NCBI RefSeq assembly: GCF_001577835.2
Contig: NC_029541.1
Span: 2,289,141 to 2,353,140 of the forward strand
Length of the DNA: 64,000 nucleotides
Direction: 5' to 3'
From: Coturnix japonica
Lineage: Eukaryota; Chordata; Aves; Galliformes; Phasianidae
The notes under the pieces were generated by a model. The model searched no databases. It saw only the letters and a list, made by a program, of their open reading frames with translations, and was not told the origin of the DNA. A program made the position numbers and the translations under genes. Each line of letters opens with the position of its first letter. The first letter of the stretch is position 1. Below are positions 48,291 to 62,000 of the stretch, piece after piece.

Positions 48291-51126
48291 TTGGGTCTCA
48301 GCGGTTTATTGAGGGCTGAACTGATGAAGTCTCTTAATGAAGAGCACGAAGAGAGCAGAAAACACGGTTAGTACAAAAAAAACAAAGTACAAATACAACG
48401 ATTCGGGGCGGATCATTCCGGTTATTGCACTTGTTTTCTTTTCCTCTCTATGCACCTGGTAAGCTGGTTATATTTAGTTATAACGCTGTAATATAGAGTT
48501 ACTGTAACACAGAAAAGCAATAGAATATATACAGGGTTTCCAACGGGTTCCTATTGCTGCTGCAGAGCTGAAGGCCACGGGTTGGCTATAACATGGGCTG
48601 GGATGGAGCAGATCCACAGCCCTTTAGTGACCCATAAATGAAGGGATAAATCAGCCCTGTGCCATCATCAGCCTTTGCTCCAGCTCCTTTCCCTCTGTAG
48701 TGTTTCCAAGTGAAGGCTGAGCGCTGGCAGAGCAAAGCTCAACCCCTAAGCAATGTGCTTCTTGCACCTATGGGGTCCCTATGAACAGCTGACCTGTGCA
48801 ATGAAAGCTTAGGGCTGAAATCCTACAGCTGAGCTCCCCCATGGAGCAGGAGGGGTGTTGTTATGGGGTGGGGTAGCTCCCCATGGAGTAATTGGGGGTG
48901 GAATTAGGGTGTGGGATTGCTACTCTTGATCCCACACAGGTGGCAGTGGTTACATATTAATACAGTTCCTATTAGTCTTGGTCACCTTACTCATAAAAGA
49001 AAGGAGAGGAGGGGAAAGAAAGACCTTCTAAAGATAAAGTGATAAGTTTATCTAAAGATAAGTGAAAGCTCTCTCAAAAAGAGCTTTGTACTCAATGACG
49101 GGGGGAAAGTGCAAAGAAAGCAGTGCAAAAAACCTGCTGTGATGCTGCACAAGCAAATGGAAACAATACAAAGTAGCTGCAAACAACAAGGAAAAGGCAG
49201 CAGAGAAGTGGCTACGTGGGGAAAGCGATACAAGAAGTTCCTGGAGTTGCATATACAGAGATTTCAGTTTTATTCGTACAGTTTATTTACACCGGTTATG
49301 TCTATTAATTGCAAGAGACTGGACCTTGAATCTCCTTGTTTTAAATAAGGTTATAACCACCACGCACAGTAAAGGAGTTAATGCTATTAGTGTCATGAGT
49401 GGCATGAACGTGCACCAGGGCAGGGTGATGCCCAGCAATTCTGCTTTGGAAAGTATTCATTCTCTGCAGATGCAGTTTTGGTTGCTGCCCCTTTTCAGTT
49501 GGAGCAGCCATAGATGTGTCTGTATAGAGCCACGTTGTTAATGCCATCACAGACTGGAAGATGCTTATATGTGCATGCAAGTAAAAAACAAAGGGAGGGT
49601 TAATATAAAAAAAAGCATTAAGTCTGTTTACTGCATAAAGAATGAAAGCTTTAAACTACTACTGCAGGATTACGTATCCCTTTCCTTTGCTCAAGCTGTT
49701 TAAACAGGCAGATTAGCAGTTGTATTTTTGTTATGTGCTAGCCAATAAATTACAGCAACGAGGTGCAGTAATTCCACGTGCCTGCAGTTCTGGATGCATT
49801 AATGCCAGCTTCCCTGGGAAACAAAGCCATCCCCTGCAGCTGGGAAGAACAGGAAACGTAGGGAAAACTTGCCCACTCTATTTCCTCATGTAGTAAACAA
49901 GGTGCAGTTTCTATCTCAGCCTCCACCCCACAGGTTTGCTGCCCAGAAATGCAAAAAATACAAGGCAAGAACATTGGAGAGTAATGCCCTCTTCATCAGG
50001 GCACCAATAGAGCCAAATTAGAGATCCCAGAGTGAAGCCATCAGATGAATGGACGCAACACACAAGCTACTGAGGAAGAATGCATGACCTGTTTTCCCTT
50101 GCCTATGATCTCACCAAGCACGTGAAATTCTCTAAAAGCTGAAGAAACCTTATTTAAAAAGAAAGAAGTCTGTCATAGTTAGTACGATTTAAAACTGTCT
50201 TTGCCATCACAACTAATTCAAACCCCAAATGTCATTAAAACAAATTGGCGTTTTCCCCCCCCACGGACAGTCATTAGATGTAATGACTTCAAGTTTGTGT
50301 GCTTTGTAATCTGAGCAGTCTTCCATTTGATCAGCAGACTGCAAAAAGAAAGGTCAGGTTTCTTCAGACATTCAGGTAACTATTATGAACCAAAACTAGC
50401 AGAAAAGAGCTTTACAGAAGTAAGAGGTGAGGGGTACATAAGAGATAAATAGCTTATAACTTGGGGTCTTTTAACTGCAGTGGAACAGTAGATAATCCCC
50501 CTTAGGTAAAACATGGAAGCTTTGCTCCTGTCAATGTAAACATTTTGAGTGTTGCACGAAGCTAATACAGATACAGATCCTCTTAGCTTCTGAACAACAC
50601 CTTCTAACCTAAAGCCTCTACTTTCTCTTTCCTCTGACCTCACTGTAATTGGTGCCAATCTCTAAGTGATTGGGATAGAGTTATGTGTGAACTGAAGGCC
50701 ACCGAGGGCCATCAGTTCATGGGAAGAGAGCTGTTACTTTACTCAGTAAAGGCCGTCACGATCGATTCCTAGCAACACAGATGCTACCCAAACACACAAG
50801 ATGCTTTTGTTTGATTGGTGTTTGCATGGGATTGGCAATAATCCCTTTTGGTTCAGGGGAGTGGATTTCTTTTTCCATCATACGCGCACAACTCCATAAT
50901 AAAAGCTGCAGCAGGGTAACTAGCATCAATGGGGTGTGCTGGGGAGATGTCTCTGGCTGCTGCTCGAGATGGAACATCCTCAAGGTCTCACCTCTACGAG
51001 CAATCTTCTGGTTGCTATTACCTGTCCCACTCATGTTAGCCACAAAGAGCTGCATCTGAAGAAGCCATCTGCAGAGTTAGGGGTTCAGAATTCTCCCACA
51101 ATTAAAAATCCTTCTGTGCTTCCTTT
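48290..51126 (-). other. DSTYK: Probable DSTYK 3' UTR
   Basis: This is AT-rich non-coding sequence between the DSTYK stop and the poly(A) signal. No recognised repeat or gene lies within it. The frames present are short and unsupported. Confidence 0.55.
48305..48310 (-). terminator. DSTYK: Poly(A) signal of DSTYK
   Basis: TTTATT on the plus strand reads AATAAA on the minus strand. It is followed by a T-rich stretch (TCTTTGCTCGTTCC, then TTTTTATA). It is the last hexamer before the CpG-rich RBBP5 promoter and gives DSTYK a 3' UTR of about 2.8 kb. A nearer TTTATT at about 49280 is an alternative. Confidence 0.5.
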
Positions 51127-54100
51127 TCAAGTAGAATCATCCAACCCCTTATTTGGGTGCTCAGAACTCAACTTGCACAGCCTGTCCATGATCCCCTGCA
51201 GCATAGGTTGGACAATCCCCAGGAGAGGGCGCTGGGAAGAATCCCCATCCCAACAGGCTTCCATCAGCTGCCAGCATTCCTCGTCAAACACAGGAAGGCG
51301 CTCTGGGCGAACTCCTAGGAAACAGAAAGGGACTCCCAGTCACCATCACATAGGACAGCAGCTCTGTCTGATGTCCATTACTTTGGTGCAGGTTGAAGTG
51401 ACCAAAGCTTGGAGTTTAATGCTACTGATGAAGGTTTACACTGCAGCAAGACCCCCAAGTCAGCTCTGAAGTCAGTCAGGAGCCCACACCCTTCCAAAGG
51501 ACGGCCAGTGTGTTCAATGTCACTGCAGTCTCCTCTTCATGATTATTCAGGTGCAAAATGAACACTCTCCCCACTCAATTCCTCTCTCTTCCCCCTCACC
51601 CCCCCCAATACGCTCTTGATGGTATTTTAGGGAGCAAGATCTTGAGAAGCAGCATTGAATGTAGCCTTCTAACCAAACACAAAACTCACTCATCTGAATT
51701 AATCTTTTTCACATGAGAAGGGGAGAGATTATATGGACAGCAACTCAAGACACAAAGCAATACAACATTCTGGTACTGTGATGCAGCATTAAGGGTGAAG
51801 CTACCCCAACATACTGTGCTAAGCCTACAGGTGAGAGTAAGTTCAGATTTTCGGGAACAACTGCCAACCTTTCACTTAACATCCAACCCTATGACAGCCT
51901 TCATAGTAAACATGTGAATGTAAAGATCACCAAGGCCTCCAGAAACTGCAAGAGATTAAGCATTCTTTAAGGGATCACGCTGTGGTTGGCTAATTCTAGG
52001 GTCCAGCTTACATCATAAATATTGCACAGGGTTTATGTGGTTTGTTAGTTAGCACAACCACCTTCTTGCCACAGTGCCAACTGAAGGCCTGTTCATTATA
52101 TCCCTGTTGATTTCTGTTAGGTTTTCAGTCGCATATGTCCAAATTTAATAAGACAAGTGTCAATCTTTATGTTGTTACTGACTGTTTAACTTGCATTCTT
52201 ACCTTCCTCATCTCCTCTCAAATTTTACACAAGCACAAAGCATCACCCAAGAGAGCTCAACATAAGCCATTCATACCTCTTCTAACGTTGTTCCAAAGGT
52301 GATCTTTGCTTGCACATCTCTCAAAAGCCTCTGGTAGCTTCACATGTCCCGAACAAATGTACCAAAACAAAATGCCAAATGCATAAACATCCACTGAGTT
52401 ATCATATTTTCCTGTGACAAAAACATACTTCATCAGCAGGGTAAACATCAGTGTTAGTAGTGAGAACCACCTGAATAATATTTCCCTAATTAAATGCAAC
52501 TTAACTTTCCAATTACATGAGTTTTAGCCACTTCAGTAAAGCTTCTGAATCAGACAGTTCTCCCCTCTTTCATGGGAGCAAAGATTTGAGATACACAAAA
52601 CCCAACACACACTGTGCACTGTAAGCAAGCAGTCTTCTGATTATTTCATTTATTATCTTTCCCTTCATGAGAAAGTTGATAGATTAGTTTAGCCAGAGTG
52701 AGACAGCAGCGGGTTTAGACAGTGAGCATACCTGTAAAAAGCTCAGGAGCCATATGAATAGGTGTGCCTACGATACTGCCAGACATCATGGCTTCTGGTT
52801 TGCAGAACCCCAAGTCAGTGATTTTGGCTCGATTCTTTTTGTCAAGCTGTAGAGGAATTCACAGTCAGACAGCTGACAATCACAATCCTCAGTTTTATTA
52901 CTGCTTTTTTAATATTATGGTTTCCATTGGTGTTTGAAGGATTGAACATTTGTCCTTAAGGAGGCTTCCCTGATTGCTTGGCTGCTCATGAACATTACCT
53001 AGGTAAGCTTAGTAATGAAGCATGCCTTCACTTGTCTTTATAGGGTGTGGTTTGGGTTTAATAAGGCTAAGAAATGGAAATCCTACTGTTAGCTCATGCT
53101 TCAGGAGGTGAGACTCCACCACTCCCTTTCCTGTGCACTGACTGAAACTGAGTTAGGGAAACCCTACTATACAAAGCCAGTTGTTGCTAATGATATCTCA
53201 AAGTTTCTTTATGTACTAAGCTATGGCTTTTACAGCATGCTTCCCCTCCTGCTTAAAGGGAGTCCAAAAAGACTTTGAATTACACAGACACAAAAGCTTT
53301 CCTTACCAAGACATTCTTAAGCTTGATATCCCGGTGCACAAGTCCCTGACTGTGAAGATAACGGATTCCTTCAACCACATCCAAGGCAATCTGTAATCGT
53401 GTTTCTAATTCTAGCCCAGCCTGCAGAATAAACACAAACAAACTTGATTCCTACAAGAGGAAAGTAGCTGCAGCCAGATCATGCTTTTATTACTGTACAC
53501 ATAAAAAGGCATACACACTTAGACTGCTGTTACCTTTAGTCCCGTATAGAGGTCTCTGTGCAACCGTTCCATTATCAGTAAGACAGCAATGCTGGAACCT
53601 CCTCCATAGCCATAATCTATCACAGAGCCATGGAGATGCACGAGCCGCTCGTGTGACTGCAGAGACCTAGAGGAAGTTGAGCACAGAAAAGTGATCATTC
53701 TTACATCCTTCCCCCCACCTCAGGTCAGTCCTCACCTTCTAAAGGAAAAGTGACCAATAGCTGCAGCTTCAGTACAACAGAAGTAAGATATAGGAGGTCA
53801 GTTACTTCAGAGGGGACAAAGACTGGAAAAGAAGGACTGATTCGACACCAGAAGTCGGGAGAAAGAACTGCTTGCTATCATACTCCATTAATTCTAATTT
53901 ACTCTGAAAATCAGCAAGCACTTGAACAGTGCAGATACCAGGGAATCAGATTAAGACAGGAAAGAGCTTTGCCTGCCCACCATTCTGTGCCTGTCCCATT
54001 TTTGCATAGATGCTGTCTTGCATCTGCTAGAAACTGCAGCTTAGTGCACTGCCCTCATGAAATGCTGAGTGCAACGTAGAAAAACAGCAAACAAGATTCT

Positions 54101-57100
54101 GCCTATGCAAATAGTGGTCCTTTGCAGCAGTGAGTTTAAGGACATCCATATGGAATGAGAAAGGCGCTTGTGAAACATACCTCATATAGTGAAACTCAAG
54201 TGCAAGGTCATTCCAGTGCTTCTCATCTGGAGGAACAACAGATTTCAGTGCACAGGGGAAATGCCCTCCCCAGCTGTCACACAGATAGACCACGCCATAC
54301 TGTCCTCGGCCCAGCTCACGGCCCAACTTTGGTTTGCCTGTAAGGCATAATATCCTTTTAATCAGAAATCAAAGCACATTTACTCCTTCCTACTACATGC
54401 AAAGCATGCTCTCAGGCTGGCAGGCCAGAGCTTTTCACAGCCTAGGAGCTGCACAATTCAAGGTACTCAGTACATGTCAGATGGAGGCTCACTGAAGTAC
54501 TTCAGTGCAAAGCAAAACATGCCTCCCACCCCTTTACACCCACTGACTGCTTCAGAAGTAGGAAGGCACAGAACAGAACTCATTGCTCACCATGTAACAG
54601 CACATCCTGGAGGGACCTGCTCTCCAATGACAGTCGTGCTAGCCGAGGGGCATGATCCTTCCTCACCTTCAGCCACAGATCTTCTGTTTTCTCCAGCCTG
54701 CCAGAATGGCCATCTTCTAACTGTAAGAGATACCACACATGCACTGTCATCCTGCCTGGTCTAAAGCCCTAGTGTAATAGGGTAGAGGATCCTCCTTAAA
54801 GTATCTCTAAAAATAGGACACATCAGCTCTACCACCTTCACCTACAGAACAGCAGTGTAAAGTGCACAAATTACTCTTTTAACAATTAAAAATCTCCTTG
54901 TTTTACACATTGCCAACCTTGGAAAGCTCTCCTTAATAGCTCCTCACACTCACCTGCCGCAGGGAAGCTGCAAAAGCTTCATGGGAACTGTTTAGCCTGG
55001 TCCTGAACTGGCTGCAAATGCTCTTGGCTAATTTGGATGCACTGAGGCTCTCAATAGCATCCTGAGCAACTTTCCTCTTCCAATCACTGGTGATGGCAGG
55101 TGGGCTGACCCATGTAATCCGCTGGATTATCTAGTTAAAAACAAGGAAAAGGGAAGAGAAATAAGCAAAACAAATCTGGAGGTTTGTTACCACTCAGTTC
55201 ACATCACAACTATAAGGGAAAAACTCAATTCCAGTCATCCATACAAGGAACTCAAGAGGGAGAAGGCAGCACAGGTCACTGACAGCTATTAGAGCAGGGA
55301 CTTGGGAAGTGTGCATGCTTTAAGACAAGTCTAAAACAAAGACCCAAGGCAGCCCTAGCCTGCTTAGATGGAGAACAGCAAATTGAACTGAATCAAGACT
55401 TTAGAAAACAAATGAGATATGCAAGAAAAATCAAAGCAATCATCCAAACTATGAGCAGCAAATGTTTTAAAATACTCTTCATTCCTTTGCTGTTTCAGAA
55501 CAGAAGGAAACAATACGAAAGAGGCGTTTGCTTTAAATTAAATATTAGCATTCCCAAGAATAAACCACACACACAGAGCAAAGAGAAAGCCATAGCTGTC
55601 CAAGGCACATGCCCAAGGTCTAAATTTAGAGGGCAGACAGACACATTCAAGTGTTTTTCGGAGCAAAATATCTCACTACACACAAATGCCTACTAAGAAT
55701 AATAAAAATGCCCGAACCTGTTTGATCTGTTCCCACAGCATCCTGGTTACTGTTGAGCCAGAGTGGAATGTGACTTCAACATGATAGGCTGCATTCAGTA
55801 TCTGGAAAGCAAGGGAAAGATGAACTCTGCAAGCTTTGTTCACAATAATAAAATAAGAAAATAAAGGATGGAGTTCACTACTTAAAAAATTAACAATACG
55901 AATCAAGCTCATTAAGTGTTTCTGGGCTGCAAGTTAATTGCTCCATACAGATTTACAAAGGCTAAGTGCTAGGCCTGCAAGAGACAATTTAAGAACCAAG
56001 TTTTAACATCTCCCTTAATAACACCAGACCCCATCAGGTGCCACAAAGCTGCATTCCTCCAGTCTCTCCACTTCCTCCCACCGTTGCTGTGTCAAAGAAT
56101 TGGAACATCCTAGTGTTCTATATGCCAGCTGAGCCACCGTACCTGCTTGAGATAATTGCTTGTGATATGTACAGAACCATCCTTTGACTTCTCCAAACTC
56201 CTTGCAGGATGTACTGAAACCTCCCAGGACTCCTCCAGGCTCTTCAGGCATCTCTCCAGGGTCCCTACAAAGCTCTCTCGCAGATAGTCCACTGAACTAA
56301 TTAACTTGTTGGCAACTGCTTGGTTTAACCGAGAAATAATCAGTTCCTGAATCTGTTTAATACAACACTTTATGTCCTTGGAGCTCACAGGTTCCCCATT
56401 CTCAGGAATTATGATATCTGTATGGAAGAAAAGAAAGATGCATAGTCTGTACTTGGTATATTGCTATTGCAACAAGGGCTGCAGAGTGCTGCTGTGAATG
56501 CTTTGCAAAAGAGCTACTGCACAACACCACCCCAGGCAGCTTCTGCTCCAAAGGTATTTTTTTCCACTGTTCTACTCCTACAGAGGTACATCACTTGCTT
56601 CAGACCCAGATAATGTAACCTGAAGCCAATAGCATTATAAAGTTATAGAAAGAAACAACAGAGAAGTCAGGAGACTCTTCCAAGCCACTCTGCAAGCAAT
56701 AAGCACTGCTGGATATTAGATGCTAGAATGTAATGGTGGTTATGTGATACTTTCTCTCCTCTACCCTTGAAAAAGGTTGATCAGTGTTTGGTATTTTTAA
56801 ACAAATACAGAGCAATCACCATCCTTGCACTGTAACCAGGCCGAACAGTATTACATTACTATTAGGAGTGGAAGATTTGTCTCTGGATTATGGCCAGCAG
56901 TCTGGACTAAAAACCAATCAGTGATCAGCAGATGGCATTAGCTCCTCAAAGTAACACCATCATCCTAAGATAGCACTGAGAGCCAACAAGATGCTTCACT
57001 CTTAAGTGAATACCATGGTTGGTTATTTGTGTATATAAACAAGGAAGCCAGTGCTTTAGCTTGCACTGTGCTTTAACTCTGCATAGATGGGTATCTCTTC

Positions 57101-59060
57101 TAATGGGACAAACAGAAGACCAGAAATGATTTTTGCCTATCCATGGAGTAATAGCATCATTAAATAGAGAGAATTAACACACTGTACATTTAAGCACATG
57201 CCTTTTCTTTTTTCCCTTCCGGAATGCAAATAACTTCATGTTGCAGTCAGAACAAGCTCTTTGTGGAGGACATTTTCACACGAGCACTGCAAAGCAAACA
57301 TTGCAAGAAACAGGGAAGATCTCATCCACTTCTATATCTCATCCATTCCACCTCTAGAAGCACAAATATCCACATCCTAACCCACAGGATAAACAATTCT
57401 TCATTCCTCCTCTTCCTCCCAGGACACAACATTCCAGTTTGAAAGTCAGATAACTTTGTTTTGACCTATTTTGGCTGGAGTTTTGGCCTCTCGCATCTCA
57501 TCAGATCACTCAAATTCTATGTTAATAGCCTAGAGTTATTTTTTGACTTGGAGTAAAAAATAAAAACCTCTTTCCTTATCAGCCCAGTGAACTGCTTTTC
57601 CTTTGAAATGATTGTTACATTAAGCCCCTGCTTGGTAAGCAGAAGAGGTAAAAAAAAGCTGTAGAGCATCAATCTACAAATTGTCCCTTTGAAGTCTATG
57701 ACAAGCCCTGTATTCCCAGAGACAAGATTTGGATAGTACCTCACCCCTCACACAGCTGACACACATCTGTGTTCTCCCAGCCTATTTTCCTTCTCTTGGA
57801 GCCTCAGGTAAAATAAGATGCAGTGAGAACTCCCACATTTCCCAAAAGCTCACACCAAAGGCCAAGTACAGCCTCAGGAGAACAATACATTAAAGCTTTT
57901 GAAGGAAAACCTTACCTATTTGAAAGGGTTTCATTTTAGGAGGTTCTATACTCCAAAGCCTATTGCAGATCTCTCAAATAAATCAAGCAAAAACAACAAA
58001 AATCAAGTCTTCAAAGTTAAAATTCAACTTTTTACCTTAGGACAGACCTATTCCCAAGTCCCAACACAATTTCTGAAGTGAAGTTAAGACATGTTCTTCT
58101 TCTACAGAACAGGGAATTAAAGCAAATAAAACATCCTACCCAGCAAGCTAGAATGGAGCAAAGTGCCTGATTCATAAGAAATATAAAACTTCATATTTTC
58201 AAGCCTCAAATCTGGGAGCAGTGCTTTATAACCAGGAGATACTATATAAATAAATCCTTTGTTTACTAGGTCTGAACTGGCTCATAAAGTCTAGACTCCT
58301 GTCAGCTACACCCACAGCAGACAGCAACTTACTCCATTGCCTTTGGTTAACATCCCCCCAACCACTTTGTTCCAATCACTCTTGTGCAAGCAGTTTACCT
58401 TTGAATTCCATATTAGCAGCGTCTTCCAAGAGCTCTTCTTTCATATTGCTAAGAGTCTCTATGATCATGTCCTTCATCTCCTCTTGCTTGCGGTTGGCAA
58501 TGTTCATCAGAGACTCATAGAGCTCGTTCTCCTTCCTGCGGGTATACTCCAGCCTCTTGGGTGTGATCTGCAGGTCCCGCTGCATGTCAAAAGCCTGGTT
58601 GATGAAGATGTTGAGGCAGCGGCAGTGAACCTCATTTAAACTGGTGGCTGCTTCCACGAGATGCTTCTGCAGCACCTGCCTGGAAAAAGTGCTTAAGANG
58701 GAGCTTTTCCAACTGCTCCACCAGCATGCTTTGGGCATCAGCATCAGGGCTGGGTGCCCCACAGCTGCAGTGGTTGGTGCTCAGGTACTCCAAATCCATC
58801 AGCTGGCAGTAAAGAGAGGACTTTTCGTTATCAGTTTTTATAGGAGAGATCAGCTCAGTTCCTGACTCCGGCACCTTGAAGAAGAAAATGGGCAAAGAGA
58901 ATTTCTCTTTGATTTCACGCAGTTCATTCTCGTCTGATGAAGAAAGTTCGGCCTCGCTGATGGCGAAGATGACAACAAGCAAGACCTGGTTCATGTACTC
59001 TCCCAAGGTGGCTTCAGCAGACTGGAATCCACGACATGGTGCTACCACAACATCCACCTC
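51127..59060 (-). CDS. DSTYK: Dual serine/threonine and tyrosine kinase, C-terminal three quarters (N-terminal exons outside window)
   Basis: DSTYK (RIPK5/SgK496) is a cytoplasmic dual-specificity kinase linked in vertebrates to FGF signalling, cell-death control and kidney development. Eleven exons are present, about 723 codons; by the human length (929) about 220 N-terminal residues lie beyond 64000. The first exon here starts [13 protein letters not shown] long helical region follows, with [19 protein letters not shown] and [19 protein letters not shown]. The kinase domain begins near in-window residue 443: glycine loop GRGQYGVVY, lysine in CALKSVVP, catalytic loop [11 protein letters not shown] in place of DFG (a trait of the family), and APE in MAPELF. 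The C-terminus is GLDDST. Compared with human there is a 14-residue insertion near residues 280-300. An ambiguous base at 58699 coincides with loss of frame in the first exon of the window, most likely a sequence error because both sides are intact. Confidence 0.95.
51127..59060 (-). other. DSTYK: DSTYK coding exon map (in-window part)
   Basis: Coding exons in transcription order (minus strand): 58399-59060, 56143-56417, 55718-55801, 54954-55130, 54591-54720, 54181-54337, 53534-53666, 53307-53420, 52732-52846, 52277-52411, 51127-51314. All junctions are GT-AG and join in frame. The first listed exon should be 664 rather than 662 nt for its frame to close, which agrees with about two bases missing beside the ambiguous base. 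Confidence 0.92.
58699..58699. other. DSTYK: Ambiguous base N inside DSTYK coding exon
   Basis: This is the only N I noticed in the window. Upstream coding (…[12 protein letters not shown]) and downstream coding ([10 protein letters not shown]…) are both well conserved but in different frames. The residues RH expected between them are not encoded. This points to a local base-calling or assembly error. Confidence 0.85.
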
Positions 59061-62000
59061 CTGACAAGTAAGAAGGTTAAAGAAGATAGAAGGTTAAAGG
59101 TGGTTGTGTGCAGGTCCTTTTTAGCAGTAAGGAGGCAAGAATGCGCTGTAATTAATTCACAAAGTGCAAGACAGAAACATTTGCACCCTTTAGAAGACTT
59201 ACACAGCTTCAAACACACCTGTAATACCAATAACTGCACAGCAGCAGGGATGCAGTCTGGAATCAATGCCTGCTGGCTCCAAAACTCTCCTTGTGTACCA
59301 AGTATCTGCATTTTAGCCTGATCCAGAACAAAACTTACAACAAGCTTCCCAGGGAACCACTATCACAGCATAGCAGTTATTCTCTAGTGTATGCCTTTCC
59401 CATTTTGCACCAACCTCCCCCACTAAATACACTCTCAGCCTCCCACTGATGCTTATGCGATATCTGCAGCTCTTCCAGGAGATATTTGTGCTGTCAGATT
59501 TCAGTGTAGCTTCCAACAGCAAGAAGCATTACATGACCCACTACTGCCAGGCAGCACAACAACCTATTGCAAAGAGTTTGCAGCCAGAGGATGGGGAGGA
59601 GGAACAGATGGCTGCGATAAGTTTGCTTATAACATCCTTCAAATCTATCCAATACCTAAGAGATCTTATTTGTTTATATCCTTACTGCCTAGAGTTCTAA
59701 GTGCTTTGGTTGCATGCTCCTGCTGGCACTAATTTCACTAAAAGAGGCCATTTTTAAGGCCTGCTTCCTTCCCTTACAAAGGAAGAACATACACCTGCAA
59801 GCATTTGAGAACAGTGTTAGAACTGAGTGTGTGTGACTTGAATTGAAGACAAACTGAATTGCCATCTTCCCAGCTCACAACAACAGGCTCTAATTAAGAA
59901 TTCTCCCATCGTTTTGTTTTTTAATCTCCACCAGAATTACCAAGATGAACGACTTGACCACATCTAGCCCAGTGATAACAGGAAGTCATTATGGTGCTGG
60001 GACTCTGGGCTGCTCACACCTGCCTAGCACAGGGCTGGAGCAGACAGGGATGCGACATAGTGATGCTCACCAGGACGTGACTCAGCCAGCCACAAACAAA
60101 GGAGGAAGCCAGTGCTGTCTCTAGGAGACGGGGAGAAAACCAACACAGTGCAGAACACAGCCTGAGCAACTGGGCCTTCTGTTTCCATAGAGGCATCACG
60201 GGCTTTCCTGAGGATCATTAGCAACATTTTATTATTATTATTATTAAATTAATGCCTTACAGAAGCTTAGATGGTGCTCATGCAGCCTCGTACTACTTGG
60301 GATCAAGTCTTCCACATGGGACAACCTGTGACTCACACTGGATTCCTGAAATTCCTCAACAGGTTCTCATGAGGTCACATTCCTGAACGCTTCTGACAGA
60401 GCTGTAGGCACAAGATTGCTGTCAAGTAACTTCATTCACATTTCCACTAACAGAAAGGCCCTCTTTTAAGCATCAGCTTCCCACTCAGCACTCATTGTAT
60501 ACACTTGCAGCTATTCCACTTCACGTAATGCACAATTCAACAGGTACAGATGTCAACAGCCATGCAAAAAAGCATCTTCAGACTAACATCGTGTAGACAC
60601 CCTATGTGTACATCTACAGTCTCAGACCGGCAATGCCAGCATGGTCACCACCTCCTATATCCCAAAAGTTAAATTAAAAACCAGTCAGATTCTCACCCCA
60701 GCTCCTACATCAAGCAGATGATGAAGGAAGGCCACCACGTGCCCGTGCTGAGCCAATCTGAAAGCTGTGCCTTGTAAGGGAATCACTGTAGTCTGACAGT
60801 TACCATGCTAACTACACATGAATGGTGATCTCAGCCTCTTTATTAACCTGAGGTATATATATACCCTTAGATTCTATTTTGAATTTGGTTTGGGGTTCTT
60901 TTTTGTTGGTGGTGATGTTCTTTTAAACCTTTGCTGGCAGAGCCAACTCAAGAGAACCTGCAAGACAAACACATGCAACAGTGCTCTTCCCCTATAGAAG
61001 ATGCATGGCCAAGCCAGCAAAACTAGAAACAGAGAACAGATCCCACAAGAGGGAAGAATAATTGCATGCTGCTGATGGATTCAGGATCTTCTGCCCTCAG
61101 TTATTCCAGTGGAAACAAACAGAAGAAGATGAGCACTTCAGCACACCCCAATGTAATCCAAGACTGTGTAGAAGGAACTCAGCCAGCACAGAAGCTTTCT
61201 GTGTTCCTGTATTAATGCCACAGTCCAAAATGCTCTCAAGAACAGGGCACATTCTTCCAAATTTTAAGCAGGATGTGCTCTAAAATTACAGCCCCACAGC
61301 TATGTAACCACATTCTTTCCTACTTTAACAACTACCAATTAGTATGACCTGAATCACTGCTACGGTACCTTAAGAAATGCAACAGAAACTCAAATTCAGT
61401 TGTTCTGCTGCAGTTCACAAAACCACCCCGTATTTCTATTTTATTCATTTTCCAGCTTTGTCGGAGCAACTGAAATGTCTTCTCTCCCTTCGAGCCCTGG
61501 ATAAGGCCTCCCCATCCTGAGACTGAAAGTAGAACGAAGCACAAAGCAAAATGAAGGCATAAAAAAAAGGAAGCTTTCAGCTTGGCCGCCTTCCTCTCAT
61601 TCAGACGCACCACCCAGATGAAAACCAATACTTCAGAGAAGTCTGTTTGGGCTTCTAGGCACAACTGATAAGATTTAGGGAAAGAGCCAACTGTTTACTT
61701 CCACTGTAAATCTAATAATCTGTCTGGCCTGATGGATTATTCCCCATGACCTAAATGCATTCCCGAACACAGAGATCCCCAAGGAACAAAGCACCTTTCC
61801 CACGCTTTCCTTCCCTTCTCACTTACAGGAAAGCCACATTCACAAACCTATTAACACAGCATTTGCACAGAAGGCTACTCAAGGAAATGAAGTTTTCAGT
61901 TCCCTTCTCCTCAGCCCTTTTTTTCCCCTGTGATTTGATGCAGACATCCTTTAGTAATACAGAAGAGCACCTGGATATCAAGACATTATAAAGCAGAATA

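Noticed and set aside
58399-59060. DSTYK as a pseudogene because of the frame break
   Set aside because: The break coincides with an N. All other exons are intact, splice correctly and conserve kinase motifs, so an error is more likely.
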